From Panorpa germanica (Eukaryota > Arthropoda > Insecta > Mecoptera > Panorpidae), in NCBI GenBank assembly GCA_963678705.1, contig OY783203.1:7440001-7504000 (forward strand): a DNA stretch of 64,000 bases, read 5' to 3'. Made by a program: the position numbers and the translations under genes. Shown here piece by piece: positions 36,101 through 46,100 of the stretch; position 1 is the stretch's first letter; every line of letters starts with the position of its first letter. The notes below the pieces were generated by a model. It worked only from the letters and a program-made list of their open reading frames with translations, did not search any database and had not been told where the DNA came from.

Positions 36101-38912
36101 CTTAATTACGTTGTCTTTGAATGCAAGAGTACTTACATTACTTATTGTCCGTCTATACTTTAATTTTTTTTTCTTTTCTGCTATTTCATCAGCTTCTTGG
36201 CCACAAAATAAGTATAACTTTCCAAAATCAAAGACTTCATTTCGTTTTTTACGAGGTGCACTTGACGTTGAAGGTTCACTCTCATCTGTGCGTCGTTTTG
36301 ATGCAATAATAACATTTTTACTGGTGTACACTTTTCGACACTCGGAATGCACATTTACAGAACTTAAAGTATTTAAATAGTCTATATGTCCATCATTTCT
36401 TTCAATACTTGCAGTTTTTAAAGTTTGTAAACCACGTACGACATTCACAGAAACACCTTCTGAAAGTTTCTTATCACATATAAAACACAAATCAGCCATA
36501 GCTCTTAAAACCGTACGTCCGTAGTTGCAACGGTACAATTTCAAACTAACGAATAATCTTGACTCATACAAAGTGGAGAGAGTGGCCTTGAATACTATAG
36601 AACATCTGTCCCGGCAATGAATAGAAAAGGGCATAGGGTAGGGACAAGTATTTCCAGGTATATAAGTATTGAGAAATTTACGCGTTTTAAAGAAAAGATA
36701 TATAATGTCGTGTTAACTTAAAATAAAACTAAAATATATAATCCAGAATTAATAATATTTTATACTTAAATAGTTAAATATGAATAATTATATATAAATA
36801 ATCAAGTTACTTACTTTAATTAAATATAAATAATTAATAGTTAGTACATAAATAATAGGCATTGTTTAATAATTATAATTTCCAAGTAAATAATTGACTT
36901 TATAACGTACTCATAACTATAACTCACGCTTGACCTTGCATTAGGCCGTATATGACTGTACGATGTGCACTCTTCGCGCTCTACCTTCAAAACGGTTGGT
37001 TGTATGAAAAAAAAGTTTAAACAAAAGTTGTAGGGAATTTTATAGCCTACAACTTTTATAATAAATGCAAATCTCATTTAACCGATAGGAAGCCAGATAT
37101 TCGCGAAAAACCGATTTTTGTGACCTTTGACCTTGAATATCTTGAGACGCGGACACGATAACGATTGTGACTTTTGAGACAACATTTAGAATGACAAAAC
37201 AAAGGTTCATACCAATTTGCAGCTTATTATCTTTCATTCCGAGGTGAAAGCCCTAATATGATTGGGCTATATGCTTTACAACACAGTTGCAATAAAACTG
37301 CAAGTAAAATTGGATGTTTTGAACTTTTCCGCTTGAGACTGGATAGTAAAATATATTTTGATAAATACCGCTGGATCGTAAGACTGGTTGGGACTAAATA
37401 TTGGTCCATTATAATCTCTTCTTAACTTAGATAATGTATAGTATAGAGATGCGGAACAATGTAGGCTGCAATGAGATAATAATCATGTGTAATGTATAAG
37501 TTTTGAATTTAAGATAGTTGTGTTGCAACAAGTGGAGTAGCAGGGGAGGTGGGAGACTCAAATTATGACAAGTTGTGACGTCACATGCAATATAAAAATA
37601 TAGAAGTCCTAAAAAATAGTGTAGGAAAAATAATTATTCTGGTTTTAGTTATTTTCCTATTTGAAGGTACGATTTATGATTCTATTAATATAAAAGAAAA
37701 GCATTTTATGATTGTAGTAGCAATAAAATGGTTTACATAACATTAAATTTAGTTTTTTTGCGTAAAAAGTAACTTTTATATTCTTCTAATTCAGAAAATT
37801 TTCATAGCGACACAACTACCTTAATTTAGAAGATAATGTAAACAATCAAAACAAACTTTAGTATCTCCAGAATGCTGTTTAGACTGACTTGTTGTCTTCG
37901 GGCCAACTGATGCTCCAACATGACACCTATATAACTGAAAAAAATTAACTGTAAATGTGGTGGTTATGGTAAGGATGTCAAAAAGAACAATTTATAGAAA
38001 AAAATTGTATCATGTACTTACCATACTACTTCTAGAGTTTGCACGTATACTTGGTAAACCAAGGAGTAGTTGCAAGGATTTTTACGACTCAAGGAGTATC
38101 CGGCCATGGTAAAATTCAATACAGCCTCTATGTACTTCATCATTCGTAGAGTGAGATGCATCGTTACGTTGTCTCCCTCGTGTTTCAGATATATTCCTGC
38201 TCCGTAGTAAATCTCAGGCTCACTGGTTATGAACAGAAATACACAAAATATGATATTAGAAATTATTTAATCTTAACAGAAGCGGTAATTTATTAAATAC
38301 GTCATACGCAGAGGGGGATGGGATGGTCCACAAAGCGTGACAAGATGTGATTAGGGAACGCGGAAGGGAAGACTACTGAAACAAGACGACGCAAATCAAT
38401 TAATATATTCCAACAAGTGTTTTGGTAATTAGTATGTTGATCAATTATCTAGTTCATGTAAAAATTAAAATTACTAAATTAATGTCCAGTATATTACTAA
38501 AATCTGACTACTTAAGCAATGCAAATTGAAATTAACAACGTAACTTCTAAATTACTGGAATATATAGAACATAGGCGTGCCTATGGTTGTTTCATTTATT
38601 AATTTGTTTTTCAGTAGTAAAAAAAACATATTTTCAATTATTCTTTTTTAGTTCTCACGGAGATTTTCATGAATAAGTTACTTTTTTCACTATATCCTCT
38701 TTTCACAAATGAAAAGAAAAAAATTTAAAAATTCGATTGAAATCGAATGGAAAACTGATCCTAAAAGCAGCTCTGATAATCTAAGATACAACATTAAGTA
38801 ATAATTATATCCACCTCAGATGACGCATCTCAGCATACGGTCTATCGAAGTAAGAGAATGGTCCTTTACTTATCTTATTGGGCGGTCCATCTTGCTGGTT
38901 TGGAGGATTCAT
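32911..38912 (-). CDS. Gene C: CHD-only paralogue of lilli (AF4/FMR2 family), six exons
   Basis: Joined from exons 38912-38815, 38222-38022, 37934-37857, 37465-37369, 33664-33424 and 33107-32911: 912 nt, 303 residues, all introns GT-AG and all phases consistent. It aligns along its length with the end of lilli. Exon 1 ends in a proline-rich lead (NPPNQQDGPPNK, then FSYF) like lilli [12 protein letters not shown] and FYSYF. Exon 2 carries the core (YIEAVLNFTMAGYSL against [15 protein letters not shown]). Exons 3 and 4 continue the helices (LHCSASLYYTLSKLRR against [16 protein letters not shown]). The last exon has YYPLMINSTLPELVRYV. In AFF proteins the CHD dimerises and contacts nucleic acid (family knowledge). 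No AT-hook or serine tract is present. The ATG at 38912 is the first candidate, but the frame stays open upstream, so a further 5' exon is possible. Intron 4 carries a young transposon. About 1 kb separates it from gene B. Confidence 0.82.
33424..33664 (-). CDS. Gene C exon 5
   Basis: 241 nt, acceptor ctttag, donor AAA G|gtacgt. Contains VPGASAV (lilli SPAGSVGS) and IPTPLYGTQSEHIADLNYLV (lilli [20 protein letters not shown]). Confidence 0.8.
34248..34813. repeat. Left terminal inverted repeat of the transposon
   Basis: About 566 bp. Starts TAGCCCAATCATATTAGG and ends TTTTATTTTAAGTTAA, pairing with 36713-37269. The length difference of 9 bp comes from the block near the outer end. Confidence 0.9.
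34952..36499 (-). CDS. Transposon-encoded protein with PIN/XPG-like motif and CXC domain
   Basis: 515 codons from ATG 36499; the frame is open 45 codons further to 36634, but the cysteine motif begins right after ATG 36499. Residues 4-65 have a CFIC...HSEC zinc-binding pattern, then KR-rich sequence. The middle has DADVLIIDTAIALS and VIIGEDIDLLVILIG, the acidic signature of PIN/XPG-type nucleases, then HILFLHAFSGCDTTSALFKK. Near the end is a tesmin/TSO1-like CXC module (CNCKNGCGSRCGCRKSGLQC, then CGQCNGQAC), followed by a strongly acidic tail. Insect proteins of this type that I recall are longer, with a large segment between the zinc motif and the nuclease motif; here these are close together, so this may be an internally shortened form. 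Frame intact. Confidence 0.75.
   Translation of the reverse strand: MADLCFICDKKLSEGVSVNVVRGLQTLKTASIERNDGHIDYLNTLSSVNVHSECRKVYTSKNVIIASKRRTDESEPSTSSAPRKKRNEVFDFGKLYLFCGQEADEIAEKKKKLKYRRTISNVSTLAFKDNVIKRAEERNDSLGELVKERIYYEYDLIAAEAKYHTICYTNFLTRVPSADKKPRQDDQVTQAMNEIFYSARDDADVLIIDTAIALSEHQKTAVIIGEDIDLLVILIGRTQSHHQEIFLKKVGKGNVKTQIYSTKSFDQYPRTKKHILFLHAFSGCDTTSALFKKGKKTVTRALEKIPNLDKLVEVFQQENCPKQTLLENGVRILLALYNVPKSEDNIDHFRYTQFIKFTKLNKPVQLSTLPPTSVAAHQHIKRVYYQIQTWLGKDLEPQEWGWMLENEMLEPIRTLLPPAPAELLNVIFCNCKNGCGSRCGCRKSGLQCSLACGQCNGQACLNASLYPSNPDEENTYDPDILEGLEMNMTDNEDDDNESNIFERQEEEDDEEEEDN
36713..37269. repeat. Right terminal inverted repeat of the transposon
   Basis: About 557 bp, near-perfect complement of 34248-34813. 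Outer end CCTAATATGATTGGGCTA. Confidence 0.9.
37369..37465 (-). CDS. Gene C exon 4
   Basis: 97 nt, identical in length and phase to lilli and gene B. Acceptor ttgcag, donor GCG|gtattt. Encodes LHCSASLYYTLSKLRR. The transposon right end lies only 99 bp past the donor. Confidence 0.75.
37857..37934 (-). CDS. Gene C exon 3
   Basis: 78 nt, identical in length and phase to lilli and gene B. Acceptor tttcag; donor AA|gtttgt is weak, but the length and phase match fixes it. Encodes CYIGVMLEHQ and LNSILEILK (lilli [10 protein letters not shown] and IHDKLAILR). Confidence 0.75.
38022..38222 (-). CDS. Gene C exon 2 (CHD core)
   Basis: 201 nt, the same length as lilli exon 56614-56814. Acceptor ccag, donor TG|gtaagt. 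Encodes YLKHEGD, then MMKYIEAVLNFTMAGYSL, then YQVYVQTLEVV, the paired CHD helices. Confidence 0.85.
38815..38912 (-). CDS. Gene C exon 1
   Basis: 32 codons plus two bases, ending CTG AG|gtggat. Equivalent to the end of the big lilli exon (GAG AG|gtacct), same phase. The ATG start is tentative because the frame is open upstream. Confidence 0.7.
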
Positions 38913-39946
38913 TTCACTTTGACTTAGAACGGAATATATGAACAAATTAATACCAAATTTATATTTTTTAATTATTTGTACAATGATAATTTTACATTCA
39001 TCTGAGAAATATTTTGGTAATCTATCCCATTCGATTTGAATTTAAAACTGATCTGTGTAAACGTCGAATTGGAATGTTTCATTCATTCTTCTCTTTTAAA
39101 TTGTGTTCATTGTTTTATAATTCTTTAAATTTTTTTGCGTACATTTAAATATCTATTTTATAAATTGAAACAAAATATTTTTTATTTAATATTTAATATT
39201 ATTTTCTTTTGCATTGAATTAATTTTAAAATATTAATTTCGTGAACAATATCAATGATTGTTCAGAAACAAAACCAATTTAATCTCTTTATTTTAAGTAT
39301 GTTTATAAGTTGTAAATTATGTAATTGTAATTGTTTATAAATATATATATGCTTTTTAAGTGCTAGTAACTTTTGAAAGATAATGCACTAAAAATAAATA
39401 TTAAAAAAAAAGAAGATTTTTCATGATTTTATGCAAACAGCATCTTGATATTTTTTAATAATTTGATATAACGCCAAGTAATATAATATCCAATAACAAA
39501 ATATTATCTTCATAAAACTTTTGATTTCGAAAACTATTTTAATTATTTATTTTTTTAATAAAATAAATTAATGCTAATATTTTTTAATAAGATTCCAAAT
39601 ATCCAATAAAAAATATGGAACAATCAAGTCAAAACAACATTTTAAATAACAATTTTTTTTATTAATGTTAAGTATTACTATAGGCTACAATTACTATAAC
39701 TACAATTTAATTTTAAGATTTTGAAAGATAGACTAAAAATAAAAAAGGGGATTATAATTCTATTGAAAACTTAATATTTACATATATGTATAAAAGTATA
39801 GTAATATATCGGTAATTGTATATCAAGTATATGGTATAAGTACATCCAAATATGATTTTAACCTAATTGACTTAATTAATAAAGATTAAATATAATGTAC
39901 CAATAAGTTTTAATCTAATTTACAAATGCCTGTTTTTATCAAGTTA
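38913..39946 (-). other. Intergenic region between genes B and C
   Basis: About 1 kb, very AT-rich. It must hold the 3' UTR of B and the promoter or 5' exon of C if they are separate transcripts. ATTAAA-type signals (minus strand) lie near 39909. No other feature. Confidence 0.5.
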
Positions 39947-40122
39947 TCATTGTAATATGCCAAATGGATCTTCTTCATGTTCGAACAATACCTCAAACCA
40001 ATCAGGCTCGTGCAATAAGAAAATTGCATTATTGACGTAATTTACAAATTCTAGGACCGAGCAGTTTACGTCTATAATTTTGGACAAGTCTGTCGACTTT
40101 GAATAAACTTCATCAAAGAAAT
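39947..40122 (-). CDS. Gene B exon 6 (last)
   Basis: 176 nt with TGA stop. Acceptor ttttag|ATTTCTT, nearly the same as lilli's acag|ATTTCTT. Encodes NFFDEVYSKSTDLS, VLEFVNYVNNAIFLL and an acidic-aromatic tail. Confidence 0.85.
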
Positions 40123-43100
40123 CTAAAACAAAATACAATTTTAATAACGACGATATAAAAAACATTGTTTTATGACAATTTCAAGGTTAGATTTGCACTA
40201 AGTCATATGGGAACTGTGTTTAAGGTTAGATCCGCACTGTCCTAAATCTGCAATATCTTGTAAATTTTCGTCTGATATCTAGCGCCTCAGTAAACAATTT
40301 GGATACCGTTTGAAATCATATTTAATCAAATCTATCAGTTTTTGTCATGAAAGAGTTCGCTCACAGTTCACTTTCGCACAGTAGTTCATTAAAATGTCAT
40401 TCTTAGGTTCGACGGAACAAATGATACGAACTAAATTGAAGTATAATAGTGACAAAAACTTCACAAAGCGAGACAATTCATCAAATTGTTTATTGAGCGA
40501 TAACAAATGAAAATAATTAACAAGCTAATAGCTGACACCAAAATTAATTCAAGCCACAAATAAACACTTCATCACATATTTAACGTACTCTCCATTTCTG
40601 CTGCATAAATGAGATCAAGTGAATCGTCCCATACTCTATTAGCATCTGTTAAGTAATCAGTACTTTGTGTCATTTCTTCTAAATGTTCTGGAATATCTGT
40701 TAAACCGGATACAGTTGATTCTGAATCATATCCACCAACACTACCTGCAGCATATAACTCAGAATTTTGCAGTTCTATGTCAAACGGAATATTTGACCAT
40801 GCTAAATTTAAATGTTCAAGTTTCTTCATAAGCTAAAATAATATTAACAAACAAACGTTATTTTATGTAATAAATTAACTTAACTTTGTTTTATATCATA
40901 AAAACCTCGTATTCGTGTTTCTTTTGAAATTGGGAAAGTTCTCCGACAGCATCTTTATTAGCGTTGTTAAGTTTGAAGTTCAAGACTCCTAGCGTTTGTA
41001 AGCTGAAAAATGCAAGAGAAAAGGTAACAATCTTTCTTATAATGTCATAATTTTTATAGAATATTGTTTCCCTACAAATAATTTGTCGTATCTTAGCAAT
41101 CTCGTATCAGAGAGCGGTTAGACAGTAGTTCAAAGCTTCATGTAATGTCTCACTAATGTCTAATAGGATTCTAATCACCATTCAGAGTGATACGATTCGC
41201 ATCTAATTGGATTCCGATCAAAATTGTTTGTAGGATGTACATTAATACTTCTTAGCGATGTTGCAGAGGAATCAGCAATCATTAGTGTACTTAGAAATTT
41301 TATTGTGTTCCAACTACAAACAGGTACAGTGCCAAAGTATATAACGTATGGTTCACACTTGCGTGTTTGGGATCGAATATTTCTCCCCACTTTAGACGAC
41401 CCACGACTTAGTTAACATTTTTGAATGTTAACACAGATTTCAATTCAAATTTATATGAACAGCATATAAGCATGGTAAGCGATTAATTAACGTATACGTA
41501 ACGTAAGACAAGACTGTCTTTAGACAAAAGATGAGTGACAAACTATTCTCTTGTAATTCTTAAATGAATTTTTAGAATAAGTACTAATCACCAATCACCA
41601 CAAAATGTTATGAAATGAAATAAATGATTATCATACCCTAATATATGCAGAACTTTATTTATTATTCTGTATGGTCCCTGTTTTGATAGATGATCATACA
41701 AGCCAATTACCTCTCTGTAAAATAAAAGTATTATAAAAATCAAGTGCTATTGAACACCTAAACACAGTTATGTAGTACTTAATTACTACATATATAAATG
41801 TTAAGCATATGTATATCATTAATTGTTATACCATCTCAGACACGGATGGCAACTGGATGGCCATGCCAGACCCGTCAAATTTTCACTTTTTGGTTTTTAA
41901 ATATATGTATTAAATTAGAAAAAAACTTTGTCTCGTCTATATTTGCAAATATAGACCAGTTGTTTGCAAAGAAGTATTGTTAAACTTCTCATTAATTTTT
42001 TTCCTATAATAATTACCTTTTTTATTTTTATTGTTATTAAATATCTGTTTTTTCTAGTATTTCTATTTGTTTATTTGACTAATAAAAAGATAATAGTTTT
42101 TATATATGTTAATAAAATGAAAAAATAATTTAAGATTAACACCTGTTAAAAATTATATTCAAGTAAAATATTTGGTTTTAAAAATAAAATTAAAATTTAA
42201 AGTAATATTACAAATTAATTTGTTAAATGTAAATGAAATACGTCAAACAAGAATTTATATTAATAATTTAATTAAAGATATTGTAAAAGAGTTTCGTAAA
42301 TGTGCATTAAATAATAAAACGTATCGTTTGGCAAAAAGATATTGCATTTTGTTTTTTTGTTATACATTTAATTAAATAGCAATTTATGTATCTTTTTAAA
42401 AAAATTCAAAATTTCAAAATAAAAGAAATTAAACCCTATTATAATTTTTTTTAAATTGACCTGTTAAATAAATAGATAAAATCAATTACTTACTTGAACT
42501 GAATTAGAGTTTGTATATAAATTTTTAATGCTAAGTGCATGCAATTCTGCTTATCTAAAGCATACCCTGCCATTAGAAAACACATAGCAGCTCTCAGATA
42601 CAGCGATCCTATTGCTATTTCACAGGGTTCTTCCATATTATCAGCAGTAAATTTTAGCCTTTTTCCTTCTCTTAAGTAATGAGTTGCAGGCCTATTTATA
42701 AAAGGTAAGTTTTATTTACAAGTATATCCAGTATTTTTTTTAAATTTCCATCCTGTAAACCATTTAGACTCTAAATCTACGAATTTTTATTATGAAATAG
42801 TTCCCTTTTCTCACATCCTATATTATAATGTTCCAACTGTTTGTTTATATTCTTATGATCTTATATTCTTATGTTCTTATATGTTTGGTACTGAATTTTG
42901 TATGGCAGCGCGAAAACGGCTCCCACGATCTTTTTGAAAATTTCCTATTTCGTAGAGAAAAAAATTCTAAGACTTTTGGCGTCCCCGGATTTTTCCCTGA
43001 ATTTCCTGGAAACCCGTAATTTTGGAAAAACTGGAAAAAAAGTGAGCCCTGTTTTGCTGTATTACTTTTAATTCGTAAAAGATAGAAAGTTGACATTTCT

Positions 43101-46100
43101 CAAAAATTAGAAATTCAAAAATTGACAAAGGGGGGGTTGAAGAAATTCGGGGGCCCGGTAGGGAACTTTAGAGATAGTTCATATTTTGGATTCTAGAATA
43201 ATTAAGTATATTACTAATAAAAAAAAAATTCAAAATTTCAAAATTTTATTGGGGGGCACGGGGGCAATATTTGCCGAGAGTAAAAATTGAGCTAGAAAGT
43301 TGAAATTTTGTATATAGGCTAACCTTGGTAACTTATTTACGAATCGAAAAAAAAAGTCCCAAATTTTGAAAAAAAGTTGGTCAAATAACGCATAAATTGA
43401 AAATATTTTTTATTTTGATCAAAAAAATATATTTTATTAGTAAATTTATATGTATCAATGTATATGTGCGAGTTTATTTATTATTTCAATTTAAAAATAG
43501 AACAGTTAAATATGAAATTTAATTACGAATTATTTTATTGGATTCAAATCATACACCCCAAAAAGACGTCACTTTGCGACGGGGGTAAACTCTAGACTTT
43601 AAAAGAGACTTTAAAGACTTTAAAGAGAAAAAAATTCTAAGACTTCTAGCGTCCCCAGATTTATCCCTGAATTTCTTGGAAACCCGTAATTTTGAAAATG
43701 ATGAAAAGGTTCAATTTTAGATTTTAAAAAATCATAAATTGTTTGTAATTTATAACTTTTGTAACTTTTTTTTCTAAAAATTTTTTTTGGATTTCTTGAA
43801 ATTTTTTGATGCAGTTATGTTCATTAGGCTTTAAATTAAAGAACTGCTTCATTACATTTTAATTATCTCCGCGATTCTGGCTTTTAAGCGACATTTTTTA
43901 AATTCATGGACAATTTTTTTCTAAATTTCTTTTTAATTTCTTGAACTTTTTTGATGCAGTTATGTTCGTTAGGGTTTAAATTAAAGAACTGCTTCATTAC
44001 ATTTTAATTATCTTCACAATTCTGACTTTTATGCGACCATTTTTAAATTCATGGACATTTTTTTTCTAAATTTTTTTTTTGATTTCTTGAAATTTTTTGA
44101 TGCTGTTATGTTCGCTAGGACTTAAATTAAAGAACTGTTTCATTACATTTTAATTATCTCCGCGGTTCTGGCTTTTATGCGACCTTTTTTAAATTCATGG
44201 ACTTTTTTTTTCTAAATTTTTTTTTTTGATTTCTTGAAATTTTTTGATGCAGTTATGTTCATTAAGTTTTTAATTAAAGAACTGCTTCATTACATTTTAA
44301 TTATCTCCGCGGTTCTGGTTTTTATGCGACCTTTTTTAAATTCATGGACATTTTTTTTCTAAATTTCTTTTTGGATTTCTTGAAATTTTTTGATGCAGTT
44401 ATGTTCGTTAGGCTTTAAATTAAAGAACTGCTTCATTACATTTTAATTATCTCCGCGATTCTGGCTTTTATGCGACCTTTTCTAAATTCATGGACTTTTT
44501 TTTCTAAAAATTTTTTTTGGATTTCTTGAAATTTTTTGATGCAGTTATGTTTGTTAGGCTTTAAATTAAAGAACTGCTTCATTACATTTTAATTATCTCC
44601 GCGATTCTGGCTTTTATGCGACCTTTTTTAAATTCATGGACTTTTTTTTCTAAAAATTTTTTTTGGATTTCTTGAAATTTTTTGATGCAGTTATGTTCGT
44701 TAGGCTTTAAATTAAAGAACTGCTTCATTACATTTTAATTATCTCTGCGATTCTGGCTTTTATGCAACCTTTTTTAAATTCATGGACTTTTCTTCTAAAA
44801 ATTTTTTTTGGATTTCTTGAAATTTTTTGATGCAGTTATGTTCGTTAGGCTTTAAATTAAAGAACTGCTTCATTACATTTTAATTATCTCCGCGATTCTG
44901 GTTTTTATTCGACCTTTTTTAAATTCATGGACTTTTTTTTCTAAAAATTTTTTTTGGATTTCTTGAAATTTTTTGATGCAGTTATGTTCGTTATGCTGTA
45001 AAATAAAAAACTGCATCATTAGATTTTAAATATCTACGTAGATACTCAAAAAATTGCATTGCTTTTAAAATCATAAAAGTGAACCTTTTCATCATTTTTA
45101 ACAAGATTATAGTCTTCTTTCTATATGGAGATTTAATATATTGATATATCATAAACTAAAATATTTATTTAAAAATGAATTATAAATTTGAAATCAGCAT
45201 TCAAAATTAAGTTAATATTCGTTATAAAATCACAAATATATTTTCTTCAATTTTTATGAAAAGTAAGAAGGTTATACTCTTTTTACTTTTCATAAAAATT
45301 GAAAATAAAAATCACTGGTTTTTTTAACGGTTTTTTAACATAATTTTTAATGCTGATTTCAAATTTATAATTCATTTTTAAATAAGTATTTTAGTTTATA
45401 ATATATCAATATATTAAATCTCCATATAGAAAGAAGGCTATAATCTTGTTAAAAATGATGAAAAGGTTCACTTTTATGATTTTAAAAGCAATGCAATTTT
45501 TTGAGTATCTACGTAGATATTTAAAATCTAATGATGCAGTTTTTTATTTTACAGCATAACGAACATAACTGCATCAAAAAATTTCAAGAAATAAAAAAAA
45601 AACTAAAAAAAAAAAGTCCATGAATTTAAAAAAGGTCGAATAAAAGCCAGAATCGCGGAGATAATTAAAATGTAATGAAGCAGTTCTTTAATTTAAAGCC
45701 TAACGAACATAACTGCATCAAAAAATTTCAAGAAATCAAAAAAAAAATTTTAGAAAAAAAAGTCCATGAATTTAAAAAAGGTCGCATAAAAGCCAGAATC
45801 GCAGAGATAATTAAAATGTAATGAAACAGTTCTTTAATTTAAAGCCTAACGAACATAACTGCATCAAAAAATTTCAAGAATTCCAAAAAGAAATTTTAGA
45901 AAAAAAAGTCCATGAATTTAAAAAAGGTCGCATAAAAGCCAGAATCGCGGAGATAATTAAAATGTAATGAAGCAGTTCTTTAATTTAAAGCCTAACGAAC
46001 ATAAGTGCATCAAAAAATTTCAAGAAATCCAAAAAAAAATTTTTAGAAAAAAAAGTCCATGAATTTAAAAAAGGTTGCATAAAGGCCAGAATCGCGGAGA

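Larger units (their letters stand above)
34248..37269 (-). mobile_element. Young 3.0-kb DNA transposon with ~560-bp terminal inverted repeats
   Basis: Inverted repeats 34248-34813 and 36713-37269 are almost identical; the only obvious difference is a short replacement block 19-42 bases from the end, plus isolated substitutions. Ends read TAGCCCAATCATATTAGG. Flanks carry TAT on both sides (34245-34247, 37270-37272), a 3-bp target duplication. One ORF lies between the repeats. It sits in intron 4 of gene C; removing it leaves an intron of about 680 bp. A PIN/XPG-like motif and a cysteine-rich CXC domain in the ORF, with a 3-bp duplication, suggest the Academ group; this is tentative. Confidence 0.85.

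Noticed and set aside
35001-36380. Plus-strand frames inside the transposon
   Set aside because: Antisense shadows of the transposon protein.
40572-40588. In-frame stop nine codons after the gene B exon 5 donor as a true C-terminus
   Set aside because: The donor gtacgt gives phase 1 joining to NFFDEV, exactly as in lilli; a retained intron ending there remains possible as a minor isoform.
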